NCBI GenBank assembly: GCA_963765785.1
Contig: CAVXXW010000005.1
Span: forward strand, 1 to 64,000
Source of the DNA: AC-32 sp963765785
Lineage (GTDB): Bacteria; Actinomycetota; Thermoleophilia; Gaiellales; Gaiellaceae
DNA: 64,000 bases
Reading direction: 5' to 3'
This document shows positions 53,853 to 64,000 of this stretch, one piece after another (within the stretch, counting starts at the first letter, position 1; the number at the start of each line of letters is the position of its first letter). A program made the translations under genes and the position numbers. The notes beneath the pieces were generated by a model. The model had not been told where the DNA came from. It saw only the letters and a program-made list of their open reading frames with translations, and searched no databases.

Positions 53853-55555
53853 GCGCGAAGGCCGCGAATCGCCGCATCCGGCTTCTGCTCGGCGTCTTCA
53901 TCCTTGCCTTCGGGCTTGCCTTCCTGCGCGCGGCCTGGCTTCAGGGCGTGCGTGCCGCCTCGTTCGGCCGGCTCGCGTCGAGCCAGCACAGCGAGGATGT
54001 CGTGATCCCGGCTGCGCGCGGGACGGTCTACGACCGAACAGGCCTGCAGCTCGCGATCGGCGAGCAGGCCCAGACCGTCTACGCCGACCCGCGCCAGGTG
54101 ACCGACCCGAAGAACGAGTCGGCGGCGATCGCCCAGGCGCTGAAGCTCGACCCGAACCAGGTCTACCAGGAGCTGACCGACCGAACCCACGGCTTCGTCT
54201 ACGTCAAGCGGAAGGCCGATCCGGCCCAGGCGGCGAAGCTCGAGAGGCGGGGCCTGCCGGGCCTCGGGTTCTACGCGGAGGAGCGTCGCTTCTACCCGCA
54301 GTTCTCGCTCGCCTCGCAGGTAATCGGGTACGCCGGCGTCGACAACCACGGGCTCGCCGGCCTCGAGCTCTCCCTCGACAAGCAGCTCGCCGGCCGGCCC
54401 GGCCGCGAGCGCATCGTCAAGGACGCGTCCGGGCAGGCGATCGACACGGTCGTCTCGCAGCCCGAGCGCGACGGGCAGGACGTCTACCTGACGCTCGACC
54501 ACACGATCCAGGCGAACGCGCAGACCGTGCTGCGCGACACCGTGGCGAAGTGGCACGCGAAGAGCGCGACCGCGATCGTGCTCGACCCGGCGACCGGCGC
54601 CGTGCGCGCGATGGGGATCGCGCCGGGGTTCGACGCGAACACCTACCCGCAGGTCTGGCGCGTCCTGCAGCGCAACCGCGCGGTGACGGATACCTACGAG
54701 CCGGGCTCGACCTTCAAGCTCGTCACGGTTGCCGGCGCGCTGTCGGAGCACCTCGTCACGCCGTCGACGCGGTTCACCCTGCCGTACGAGATCCACGTCG
54801 CCGATCGCACCATCCACGACGCCGAGCCGCGCGGCACGGAGACGATGAGCGTCTCGCAGATCCTCTCGCGCTCGTCGAACGTCGGCGCGATCACGCTGGC
54901 GGAGAAGCTGTCGCAGCACCGGCTCGTGCAGTGGATCTCGCGCTTCGGCTTCGGCCACCTGACGGGCATCGACTTCCCCGGCGAGAGCCCGGGCATCGTG
55001 CTCCCGGAGAGTCAGTGGTCGGGCTCGTCGATCGGGAACATCCCGATCGGCCAGGGCATTGCGGTGACGCCGATCCAGATGGCGTCTGCCTACGCGGCGA
55101 TCGCGAACCGCGGTGTCTGGGTGCGGCCCCACCTGGTCGACCGCATCGGCGCTTCCGGATCCACTAGGCCGATGCGGCGGCGGGTCGTCTCGCCCTGGGT
55201 CGCCTCCGAGATCATGGCGATGCTGAAGAACGTGGTCGCCGAAGGCACGGGCACCCTCGCGGCCGTGCCCGGCTACCAGGTGGCGGGGAAGACCGGCACG
55301 GCGGCGAAGCCCGACCCGCACGGTGGCTACTCCGACACTCGCTACGTCGCCTCGTTCGTGGGCGTCGTGCCCGCCTCGCGGCCGCGGCTCGTGATCCTCG
55401 TCTCGGTCGACGAGCCTCGCGGCGCGATCTGGGGCGGCGTCGTCGCGGCGCCGGCCTTCGCCGAGATCGCGAAGTTCGACCTGCAGTACCTCGACGGCGG
55501 CGTCCCGCCGGACGCGCCCGCGACAGCAACCTCGTCGACCGTCGCCACTCCCTAG
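53849..55555 (+). CDS. ftsI: Penicillin-binding protein FtsI (PBP3, septal transpeptidase)
   Basis: 568 aa. One N-terminal helix (LLLGVFILAFGLAFLRAAWL), a PBP dimer domain (RGTVYDRTGLQLAIGEQAQT), then the transpeptidase with EPGSTFKLV (active Ser), RSSNVGAI and AGKTGTAAKP. It crosslinks septal peptidoglycan with FtsW. No PASTA domains are seen. GTG 53849 overlaps the ftsL stop by GTGA. Confidence 0.95.
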   Translation: MSAKAANRRIRLLLGVFILAFGLAFLRAAWLQGVRAASFGRLASSQHSEDVVIPAARGTVYDRTGLQLAIGEQAQTVYADPRQVTDPKNESAAIAQALKLDPNQVYQELTDRTHGFVYVKRKADPAQAAKLERRGLPGLGFYAEERRFYPQFSLASQVIGYAGVDNHGLAGLELSLDKQLAGRPGRERIVKDASGQAIDTVVSQPERDGQDVYLTLDHTIQANAQTVLRDTVAKWHAKSATAIVLDPATGAVRAMGIAPGFDANTYPQVWRVLQRNRAVTDTYEPGSTFKLVTVAGALSEHLVTPSTRFTLPYEIHVADRTIHDAEPRGTETMSVSQILSRSSNVGAITLAEKLSQHRLVQWISRFGFGHLTGIDFPGESPGIVLPESQWSGSSIGNIPIGQGIAVTPIQMASAYAAIANRGVWVRPHLVDRIGASGSTRPMRRRVVSPWVASEIMAMLKNVVAEGTGTLAAVPGYQVAGKTGTAAKPDPHGGYSDTRYVASFVGVVPASRPRLVILVSVDEPRGAIWGGVVAAPAFAEIAKFDLQYLDGGVPPDAPATATSSTVATP

Positions 55556-55623
55556 GTGGTCTGAGTACGGTTCGCCCGGCCTCCTCCCCGAGGCGAGCGT
55601 ATCGGGAGCCGGCGCACGTGTCA

Positions 55624-55639
55624 GTGACGGAATCGTCAC
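55624..55639. repeat. Inverted repeat GTGACG-GAAT-CGTCAC upstream of murE
   Basis: Perfect 6-bp arms about 80 bp before murE, inside the only sizeable gap of the cluster. The right arm on the minus strand reads CGTGACGATT, the same 10-mer as at 32113-32122 and 40917-40908. It may be an operator for an internal promoter. Confidence 0.4.
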
Positions 55640-55703
55640 GAAAGTGCTGCAAAGAGACCGTTCCGCCAACCAGAGGGCCGGCGGTCTCGGCTGAGCTCAT
55701 CGA

Positions 55704-55709
55704 TAGACT
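55704..55709 (+). promoter_or_regulatory. -10 element of an internal murE promoter
   Basis: TAGACT lies 9 nt before ATG 55719. With the 163-bp gap after ftsI, it suggests that murE onward can be transcribed independently. Confidence 0.45.
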
Positions 55710-55718
55710 CGGCCCGCG

Positions 55719-57151
<1,433 letters not shown>

Positions 57152-57155
<4 letters not shown>

Positions 57156-58381
57156 TCCCACTACGTCTCGAGGAGCTGCCGCCGCTCGGGCGGCTCGATG
57201 CTCGTGCGGACACGATTTCCGGCGTCCAGGTCGATTCGCGCCGCGTCGAGCCGGGTGACCTGTTCGTCGCGGTCGGTCGCGGTGTGAACTTCCTCGAAAC
57301 GGCGCTCGAGCGCGGCGCGGCGGCGACCCTCCTCCCCGAGCATCCGTTCGAGGCGATGGCCGCGCTCGGCTCCCTCGTCCGCGAACGCTCCGACGCCCGG
57401 GTCGTGGGCATCACCGGCTCGACCGGCAAGACCTCGACGAAGGACATCCTCGGCGCGCTCTGCGCCACGGCCGCCCGCACGGTGGCGGCGGAGGCGAGCT
57501 ACAACAACGAGATCGGCGTGCCGCTCACGCTCTGCCGCCTGGAGCCGGACACCGAGGTCTGCGTGCTCGAGCTGGCCATGCGCGGATTCGGGCAGATCGC
57601 CGATCTCTGCCGGATCGCCCGCCCGCACGTCGCCGTGATCACAAACGTCGGGCCCGTGCACCTCGAGCTCGTCGGCTCGCTGGAGGGCGTGCTGCTGGCG
57701 AAGGGCGAGCTCGTCGCCGCGCTGCCGCCGCAGGGGACGGCGATCGTGCCGGACGAGTTTCCGGTCGAGCGCGACGACGTGGACGTCGTCCGGCTTGCCG
57801 AGCCCGACGCGCGCCGCGACGGCGAGCGCACGGTCGTCGACGGCGTCAGCTTCAACTTCACGGCGCAGCATCAGGCCGCGAATGCCGCGGCTGCGCTGGC
57901 CGCGCTCGACGCGCTGGCCCTCCCGCGGCCCGAGCGGGTCGACGTCGAGTGGTCGCGCTGGCGCGGGGAAGAGCTGCTGCTGCCCGGCGGCGGCCTCCTG
58001 ATCAATGACGCCTACAACGCGAACCCCGTCTCGATGCGTGCGGCGCTGGCCCACCTCGCCGCCACCGCAGGCGCTCGCCGCCGGGTTGCGATCCTCGGCG
58101 ACATGGCCGAGCTCGGCCCGGCCGCGCCGGCGTTCCACGAAGAGATCGGCCGCGAGGTTGCGAGGTATGGGGTCGAGGCACTCCTGGCCGTCGGCGACCT
58201 CGCCCGCGGCTACGTCGACAACGCGACCGGCGTGGCGGTGACGCGCTGGGCCGCGGACGCGGACGAGGCCGCCGGGGTCGCGGCCGACCTGGTTCAGCCC
58301 GGCGACTGCGTGCTCGTGAAGGCATCGCGCGCGGTCGGCCTCGAGCGGGTCGCGGAAGCCCTGGCGGCGGTGAGCGCTTGA
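57152..58381 (+). CDS. murF: UDP-MurNAc-tripeptide-D-alanyl-D-alanine ligase MurF
   Basis: 409 aa. ATP loop GITGSTGKTSTKDIL, ASYNNEIGVPLTLC, LELAMRGFGQIADLCRIA and NDAYNANPVSMRAALAHL identify MurF. It adds D-Ala-D-Ala to complete the UDP-MurNAc-pentapeptide. GTG 57152 overlaps the murE stop by GTGA. Confidence 0.95.
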
Positions 58382-59382
58382 GTCGAGTTCTCCTGGCAGG
58401 CGTGATCGCCCTGCTCATCTCCATCGTCTCCGGCCCGAAGTTCATCGCGTTCCTGCGCCGGAAGGAGCTCGGTCAGCACATCCGCGAAGAAGGCCCCGAG
58501 CACCACTTCAGCAAGCAGGGCACGCCGACGATGGGCGGCCTCTTGATCCTCTTCGCAGCCGCGATCGGGTTCCTGGCGCTGAGCAAGTACACAGTGCCGG
58601 CGCTGACGGTGCTGTTCGTCACGCTCGCGTGCGGCGCGATCGGCTTCCTCGACGACTTCATCAAACTGACCCACCGCCGCTCGCTCGGCCTCAACGGCCG
58701 CTGGAAGCTGATCCTGCTCGGCTTGATCACGGTCGGCGTCGGCATCGCAGCGCAGCACCAGCACCTGCCGACGGAGGTCTACATCCCGGGCCTCGGCGAC
58801 CTGCAGCTCTCGTACGCGTGGTACGGGCTGCTGTTTCTCGTGATCGCCGGCGCCGCGAACGGCGTCAACCTGACCGACGGCCTGGACGGGCTCGCGTCGG
58901 GGACCGTGATCATCGCGCTGTTCACGTTCGCGTCGATGATCGTGATCTCGTGGATCCGCTCAGGCCCGCCGGGCCACCGCTTCAACACGAAGCTCGACCT
59001 CGGCATCGCCGCGGCGGCGCTGATCGGGGCCGCAATCGGGTTCCTCTGGTACAACGCGTGGCCCGCCGAGGTGATCATGGGCGACACCGGCTCGATGGCG
59101 CTCGGCGGCGCGATCGCGGCGTTCGCGATCTTCACCAAGACGATCTTCCTGCTGCTCCTGATCGGCGGGATCTTCGCGATCGAGGCCCTGTCGGTGATCA
59201 TCCAGGTCTTCAGCTTCAAGTACTTCAAGCGCCGCGTCTTCCTGATGGCCCCGATCCACCACCACTTCGAGATGAAGGCCTGGTCGGAGACGAAGATCAT
59301 GGTGCGTTTCTGGATCGTGACGGGGATCCTGTGCGCGATCGGGTTCGCCCTGTACTACCGCTACTTCACCGGGTTCCGCTGA
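58378..59382 (+). CDS. mraY: Phospho-N-acetylmuramoyl-pentapeptide transferase MraY
   Basis: 334 aa from TTG 58378, which overlaps the murF stop (TTGA). About ten membrane helices are present. Signature segments are GTPTMGGLLI, FLDDFIKLTHRRSLGL, NLTDGLDGLASG and APIHHHFEMKAWSETKIMVR. It makes lipid I at the membrane. It is complete and slightly short of the usual ~360. Confidence 0.95.
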   Translation: MSRVLLAGVIALLISIVSGPKFIAFLRRKELGQHIREEGPEHHFSKQGTPTMGGLLILFAAAIGFLALSKYTVPALTVLFVTLACGAIGFLDDFIKLTHRRSLGLNGRWKLILLGLITVGVGIAAQHQHLPTEVYIPGLGDLQLSYAWYGLLFLVIAGAANGVNLTDGLDGLASGTVIIALFTFASMIVISWIRSGPPGHRFNTKLDLGIAAAALIGAAIGFLWYNAWPAEVIMGDTGSMALGGAIAAFAIFTKTIFLLLLIGGIFAIEALSVIIQVFSFKYFKRRVFLMAPIHHHFEMKAWSETKIMVRFWIVTGILCAIGFALYYRYFTGFR

Positions 59383-59390
59383 GCGAGAGG

Positions 59391-60539
59391 TTGCCGGACC
59401 GGGTGCTCGTGCTCGGGCTCGCGCGCTCGGGGCAGGCGGCCGTGGCCGCGCTCGGGCGGCGCGGGGTGGAGGTCGTGGCGGCCGATCGCACGCTCGGGAA
59501 CGACGGGGAGCTCTCGCTCCTCGACGGCGTCGGGTTGATGGTCAAGAGCCCCGGCGTGCCCCCGGACGCACCGCTCGTCGCCGAGGCCCGGCGCCGCGGC
59601 GTGCCGATCTGGAGCGAGGTCGAGCTCGGCTACCGCCTGGTCCGGCCGCGGCTCGTCGGCGTCACGGGCACGAACGGCAAGACGACGACCACCGAGCTCC
59701 TCGGAGCGATGCTCGACGCGCCGACGGCCGGCAACGTCGGCCGCGCGCTGACGGGCCTCGACGGCGAGGTCGAGCCGGGCACGCTCGTCGTCTGCGAGCT
59801 CTCGAGCTTCCAGCTCGAGGATGTGCACGAGCTGGCGTGCGAGGTCGCCGTGCTGCTGAACCTCGAACCGGACCACCTCGACCGGTACGAGGGCTTCGAC
59901 GAGTACCGCGCGGCAAAGCTGCGGATCTTCGAGCGGGCGCGGGCCAAGGTCGTCCCGAAGGGCAGCGGCCTGGACGGGATCGAGTTCTCGGCAGACGATG
60001 AGCTGCCGGCCGAGCCGCTGATCCGGGGCGCGCACAACCGTGAGAACGCCGCGGCGGCCACGGCCACGGCGCACGCGCTCGGGGTGCAGGACGTGCAGAT
60101 CGCGCACGTGCTGCGGACCTTCCCCGGGGTCCCGCACCGCCTCGAGCCGGTCGGGGAGGTCAACGGCGTGCGTTACGTGAACGACTCGAAGGCGACGAAC
60201 GTGGCCGCCGCGCTGCGTGCCCTCGCCGCGTACGAGGACGAGCCGGTTCACCTGATACTCGGCGGGTCGCGTAAGGGCGAGGACTTCACGCCGCTCGCAC
60301 TGGCGCTCGGCGCGAACGTGAAGAGCGTCCACCTGATCGGCGAGACGGCGGGCGAGCTCGCGGCGGCGATCCCGCAGGCCCACGACGACGGCGACCTCGC
60401 TCATGCGATCGCACATGTCGAGGCCGAGCCAGGCGACGTCGTCCTACTCTCGCCCGCCTGCGCGAGCTACGACCAGTACGCGAACTTCGAGGAGCGCGGC
60501 GAGGAGTTCAGGAGGCTGGTGCAGAACCTGACGGAGTGA
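59391..60539 (+). CDS. murD: UDP-MurNAc-L-alanine:D-glutamate ligase MurD
   Basis: About 382 aa, shorter than usual (~440). N-terminal RVLVLGLARSGQAAVAALG, ATP loop GVTGTNGKTTTTELLG, LELSSFQLE-type (CELSSFQLEDVHELACE), LNLEPDHLDRYEGFDEYRAA and NDSKATNVAAALRAL are MurD hallmarks. It adds D-Glu. The start is uncertain: TTG 59391 is used, with CTG 59379 (overlapping the mraY stop) and GTG 59403 as alternatives. Confidence 0.93.
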   Translation: MPDRVLVLGLARSGQAAVAALGRRGVEVVAADRTLGNDGELSLLDGVGLMVKSPGVPPDAPLVAEARRRGVPIWSEVELGYRLVRPRLVGVTGTNGKTTTTELLGAMLDAPTAGNVGRALTGLDGEVEPGTLVVCELSSFQLEDVHELACEVAVLLNLEPDHLDRYEGFDEYRAAKLRIFERARAKVVPKGSGLDGIEFSADDELPAEPLIRGAHNRENAAAATATAHALGVQDVQIAHVLRTFPGVPHRLEPVGEVNGVRYVNDSKATNVAAALRALAAYEDEPVHLILGGSRKGEDFTPLALALGANVKSVHLIGETAGELAAAIPQAHDDGDLAHAIAHVEAEPGDVVLLSPACASYDQYANFEERGEEFRRLVQNLTE

Positions 60540-60591
60540 GGTTCCGCGGAGTTCTCGCGCCGCGCCGGGGTCGGGATCCGGCACGGGGACA

Positions 60592-61902
60592 GTGCGACTA
60601 GCACGGCCCCGTCCGGCATCGCGACGCCGGCGCGGCGAGGCGCGGGCAGAGCCGGACTCTGCTCGGCGGCCGCCTGCGCCGGCGAGAGCTGCGCGGCGAG
60701 GCCTCGAATCCAGCCTGCTCATGCTCGTGACGCTCGGCCTCGTCGCCTTCGGGCTGGTGATGGTCTACAGCGCCACCTCGGCCTCGGCCGCCCTCGCCAA
60801 CGGCGACCCCGGGTACTACCTCAAGCGGCAGGCTGCCTACGCCTTCCTCGGCCTTGTCGCAATGGCCGTCTGCGCTCGCCTCGACTTCCACAGGCTGCGT
60901 GCCCTCGCACCGGCGCTGATGGTGACGAGCGTCGTCCTGCTGCTCGCCGTGCTCGTGCTGGGCCAGGCGACGAACGGGGCTCGGCGGTGGATCTCGTTCG
61001 GCCCGGCGCAGTTCCAGCCGTCCGAGCTGGCGAAGCTCGTGCTCGCGGTCTGGGCCGCGAGCTACCTCGCACGGCGCCGCGCGCCACGGACGCTGAAGGA
61101 GCTCTGGCGCCCGATCGGCATGACGACCGTCGTCTTCTGCGGGCTGATCCTCGTCGAGCCCGACCTGGGCACGGCGATCGCGATCGTGGTGATGCTCTCC
61201 GCGATCCTGCTGGTCTCCGGCACGCCGGGGCGGACGCTCGGCACGGGCCTCGGGATCGCCGCCACCCTCGGGCTGCTCGCGGTCTGGTTCGAGCCGTACC
61301 GCCGAGCGCGCCTGTTCAGCTTCCTCAACCCGTGGCAGGACGCGCAGGGCGCAGGCTTCCAGACCGTGCAGGCGATGATCGGCCTCGGCTCAGGCGGGAT
61401 CTTCGGCGTCGGCCTCGGCCAGAGCGTCCAGAAGGCGAACTACCTCCCCGAGGCGCACACCGACATGATCTTCGCGATCATCGGCGAGGAACTCGGCCTC
61501 GTCGGTGCGACCTTCGTGATCGCGGCCTACTGCGCGTTCGCATACGCCGGCCTGCGGATCGCACTCCAGTGCAAGGACCCGTTCGGCAAGCGGCTCGCGG
61601 CCGGCCTGACGGCGCTCGTCTGCGGGCAGGCGGCGATCAACCTCGCGGCCGTGATGGGCCTCGCGCCGCTGACCGGGATCCCGCTGCCGTTCGTCTCCTA
61701 CGGGGGGTCGAGCCTCGTGGTCGGGCTCGCGAGCGTCGGCATCCTCCTTAACATCGCGGCGAATGGCGGAATCGCGCGAGCCAGTGTTCCTGATCGCGGC
61801 CGGGGGGACGGCCGGTCACGTGCTGCCCGCGCTCGCAGTCGCGGACGCGCTGCGCGAACGCGGAGCACGCGTGACGTTCGCCGGGTCGCCGGATCGCGCT
61901 GA
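60592..61902 (+). CDS. ftsW: FtsW-type SEDS peptidoglycan polymerase
   Basis: 436 aa as read from GTG 60592. A basic cytosolic start is followed by about ten helices with SEDS features: GATNGARRWI-like QATNGARRWISFGPAQFQPS, ILVEPDLGTAIAI, FLNPWQDAQGAGFQTVQA and HTDMIFAIIGEELGLVGA. It polymerises septal glycan with FtsI. The last ~46 residues are Arg-rich and lie inside murG in another frame. That 140-nt same-strand overlap suggests the native stop was lost or the tail is tolerated. Confidence 0.92.
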   Translation: MRLARPRPASRRRRGEARAEPDSARRPPAPARAARRGLESSLLMLVTLGLVAFGLVMVYSATSASAALANGDPGYYLKRQAAYAFLGLVAMAVCARLDFHRLRALAPALMVTSVVLLLAVLVLGQATNGARRWISFGPAQFQPSELAKLVLAVWAASYLARRRAPRTLKELWRPIGMTTVVFCGLILVEPDLGTAIAIVVMLSAILLVSGTPGRTLGTGLGIAATLGLLAVWFEPYRRARLFSFLNPWQDAQGAGFQTVQAMIGLGSGGIFGVGLGQSVQKANYLPEAHTDMIFAIIGEELGLVGATFVIAAYCAFAYAGLRIALQCKDPFGKRLAAGLTALVCGQAAINLAAVMGLAPLTGIPLPFVSYGGSSLVVGLASVGILLNIAANGGIARASVPDRGRGDGRSRAARARSRGRAARTRSTRDVRRVAGSR

Positions 61903-62839
61903 GGCGCGGCTGGTTCCCCAGGCGGGGTACGAGCTCGACACCTTCCGGGTGAGCGGGCTTCCGCGACGGCCGGGGCTCAAGCAGGCGCGCGCGGCGCTCC
62001 ATGACCTAGCGGCGCCGGCCGCATGCGACCGGATCCTCCGGCGGCGCAAACCGGACGTCGTGCTCGGCGGCGGCGGGTACGTCGCGGGGCCGATGGTGGT
62101 CGCGGCGGCGCGGCGCCGGATCCCCGCGGCAATCACCGAAGCGGACGCGCACCTCGGCCTGGCGAACCGCCTCGCGGCGCCGTTCGCGAAGCGGGTCTTC
62201 CTCTCGTATCCGCTCCCGGGCCGCGAGCCGCCGAAGTACGAGGTCGTCGGGCGGCCGCTGCCCGCCAACGCGCAGGCCGTGCCGCGCGAGGAGGCGCGGG
62301 CGCAGCTCGGTCTGCCGCTCGAAGGCCCCGTGCTGCTCGTCGCAGGCGCGCGGGCGGGGGCGAAGGCGCTGAACGAGTTCGCGGTCGAGACGTTCGGGCC
62401 GAGCGGGCCGGCAGTGCTGCACGTCTCAGGCGAGCGCGACTACGACGCGCTTCGCTCGCGGGTGACGCGGCCGGACTACGTGCTCGTGCCGGTGCTCGAC
62501 GGCCTCGGCGCGGCGTACGGCGCGTCGGATCTCGCGCTGATGCGAAGCGGCTCGACCGTCTGGGAGCTCGCGGCCGCGGGGAAGCCGGCCGTGCTCGTGC
62601 CGTACCCCTTCGCGACGGGCGGCCACCAGACGAAGAACTCGCGCTACTTCGAGGCGGCCGGTGGGGCGATCGTCGTCCCCGAGGCCGAGCTCGGGCGCGC
62701 GGCCGACGTCGTGCGCTCGCTGCTCGACGACCGGGAGCGGCTCGAGTCCATGGGCGCCGCGATGCTGCGGGTCGCTCGGCCGGACGCCGCCGAGACAATC
62801 GCGGAGGAGCTGATGGTGCTTGCAGCCGCTCGCGGGTAG
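61763..62839 (+). CDS. murG: UDP-GlcNAc:lipid I N-acetylglucosaminyltransferase MurG
   Basis: 358 aa. The glycine-rich AAGGTAGHVLPALAVADAL, the LGGGGYVAGPMVVAA loop, and the C-terminal LMRSGSTVWELAAAGKPAVL with VPYPFATGGHQTKNS identify MurG. The usual HEQN-type acceptor loop is TEADAHLGLANRL here, a variant. It turns lipid I into lipid II. ATG 61763 lies inside the ftsW reading frame. Confidence 0.94.
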   Translation: MAESREPVFLIAAGGTAGHVLPALAVADALRERGARVTFAGSPDRAEARLVPQAGYELDTFRVSGLPRRPGLKQARAALHDLAAPAACDRILRRRKPDVVLGGGGYVAGPMVVAAARRRIPAAITEADAHLGLANRLAAPFAKRVFLSYPLPGREPPKYEVVGRPLPANAQAVPREEARAQLGLPLEGPVLLVAGARAGAKALNEFAVETFGPSGPAVLHVSGERDYDALRSRVTRPDYVLVPVLDGLGAAYGASDLALMRSGSTVWELAAAGKPAVLVPYPFATGGHQTKNSRYFEAAGGAIVVPEAELGRAADVVRSLLDDRERLESMGAAMLRVARPDAAETIAEELMVLAAARG

Positions 62840-64000
62840 ACGGCTGTGGTTCGTCGGGATCGGCGGCGCCGGGATGAGCGCGCTCGCCCTCGTCGCGCGC
62901 GAGTGGGGAGCTGAGGTCGGCGGCTCTGACCGCGCACGGTCGTCGTACGTCGAGCGGCTCGAGGAGGCGGGAATCGCCGTCGCCATCGGGCACGATGCGG
63001 CCAACGTGCCCGAGGGCGCGGAGGTGATCGTCTCGAGCGCGATCGCGGCGGACAACCCAGAGGTCACACGCGCGCGTGTGAAGAAGAGACGAGCGGAGCT
63101 GCTCGCCGAGCTCGTGGAGCTGCGCCCGTCGATCGTCGTCGCGGGCGCACATGGGAAGACGACGACCTCGGCGATGATCGCGTTCGTCCTCGACCGGCTC
63201 GGCCGCGACCCCGCGTTCTTGATCGGCGGCGAGATCCCACAACTGGGCGGCAACGCGCGGGCGGGCGACGGCTGGCTCGTCGCGGAAGGCGACGAATCGG
63301 ACCGTTCGCTCGAGCTGCTCGGCCCTCAGGTTGCGGTGCTGACGAACGTGGAGCTCGACCACCACGCGACGTTCGCCTCCGAGGCCGAGGTGCGGGAGCT
63401 GTTCGAGCGCTGGCTGGAGCGCGCGCCGCAGCACGTGCTCGGCGACGAGCTCGAGCCGGTGGGGTTCGAGCTCGGCATTCCCGGCGAGCACAACCGCCGC
63501 AACGCGGCTACCGCGTTGGCGGCGCTCGAGCTCGCAGACGTTCCGCGCGGGGAGGCCGAGCGCGTGCTCCCGGAGTTCGCCGGCGTCGGTCGCAGGTTCG
63601 AGCTGCGCGGAGAAGCGGCCGGCGTGCGCGTCTACGACGACTACGGCCACCACCCGCGGGAGATCTCAGCCACGCTCGCCGCTGCGCGCTCGCGGGCGAA
63701 CGGCGGCCGCGTGCTCGTCGTCTTCCAGCCGCACCTCTATTCCCGCACGAGGCACCTCGCGCACGACCTCGCGCGCTCGCTCGCGGCGGCGGACGCGGTC
63801 GCCGTCACGAAGGTCTACGCCGCGCGCGAGGAGCCGGTTCCGGGTGTCGAGGGCTCGCTCGTCGCCCAGGCGCTGGCGGCCGAGCGGCCCGGGATGGCGG
63901 TCGCGTGGACACCGGAGCTCGAGGACGCCGTGCGCTTCCTCGCACGGCGCGCCCGTCCCGGTGACCTCGTGCTGACGATCGGCGCCGGCGACGTCGAGCG
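62820..64000 (+). CDS. murC: UDP-MurNAc:L-alanine ligase MurC (cut by the window end)
   Basis: 393 codons from TTG 62820, which overlaps murG by 20 nt and is the first start after an in-frame stop at 62811. The N-terminal LWFVGIGGAGMSALALVARE, ATP loop VVAGAHGKTTTSAMIAF, EGDESDRSLELLG, DDYGHHPREISATLAAARS and FQPHLYSRTRHLAHDLA are MurC hallmarks. It adds L-Ala to UDP-MurNAc. The frame is open to the last base, so the C-terminus lies beyond the window. Confidence 0.95.
   Translation, partial: MQPLAGRRLWFVGIGGAGMSALALVAREWGAEVGGSDRARSSYVERLEEAGIAVAIGHDAANVPEGAEVIVSSAIAADNPEVTRARVKKRRAELLAELVELRPSIVVAGAHGKTTTSAMIAFVLDRLGRDPAFLIGGEIPQLGGNARAGDGWLVAEGDESDRSLELLGPQVAVLTNVELDHHATFASEAEVRELFERWLERAPQHVLGDELEPVGFELGIPGEHNRRNAATALAALELADVPRGEAERVLPEFAGVGRRFELRGEAAGVRVYDDYGHHPREISATLAAARSRANGGRVLVVFQPHLYSRTRHLAHDLARSLAAADAVAVTKVYAAREEPVPGVEGSLVAQALAAERPGMAVAWTPELEDAVRFLARRARPGDLVLTIGAGDVE

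Overview
The window is a 64 kb, very GC-rich chromosomal segment of an actinomycete-type bacterium. A deep-branching class such as Thermoleophilia fits best, but this is inferred from gene content and style, not proven. Supporting signs are a mraZ-to-murC division and wall cluster, a fused PafBC regulator, a fused SecDF, a UbiA-type polyprenyl transferase, GTG/TTG starts and start-stop overlaps throughout, and about 15 genes whose likely -10 element (mostly TAGNNT) sits only 5-10 nt before the start codon, which points to leaderless transcripts. I see no tRNA, rRNA, CRISPR array, transposase or phage gene.

Layout. 1-6600: a MIP18-type Fe-S assembly gene, a proline-rich membrane protein paired with a secreted Ig-repeat protein, an amino-acid permease, a GNAT, and an ArsR/SRPBCC pair with a readable operator. 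6850-19800: a potassium island. Two paralogous KdpD-like kinase/KdpE-like regulator pairs diverge from a central point near 15.2 kb. Each is followed by a K+ transport operon: leftward a 27-aa peptide, kdpF-kdpA-kdpC-kdpB, a stand-alone KdpD N-terminal domain and a USP protein; rightward a USP protein and a KimA-like K+ importer. Both transport operons start from a near-identical 35-bp promoter element. 19900-32100: an Hsp20-like protein, a quinone-type oxidoreductase, queG, a GAF histidine kinase, PafBC, Cys-rich/zinc-ribbon proteins, an aldehyde dehydrogenase, a hydrolase-adenylate cyclase fusion and a thiolase. 32200-39950: hydroxyacyl-CoA dehydrogenase, secreted proteins, an OmpR-type two-component system, a UbiA prenyltransferase and a flippase-like protein. 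39950-45560: the queA-(unknown)-tgt-yajC-secDF run. 45550-51995: phasin-like, PlsC, UbiB, a response regulator without its phosphorylation residues, DUF genes, and an ECF sigma-MGMT operon. 52050-64000: mraZ-rsmH-ftsL-ftsI-murE-murF-mraY-murD-ftsW-murG-murC (murC cut by the window end), with four GTGG boxes at exact 10-bp spacing over the mraZ promoter.

The most distinctive content is the mirror-image potassium locus: a duplicated kinase-regulator cassette, a KdpD split into two distant genes, an unusual kdp order (F-A-C-B), an extra small membrane peptide, and a shared cis element that suggests both transporters answer to the same or cross-talking KdpE-type regulators. Assignments to families were made by reading motifs by eye; no database search was run.
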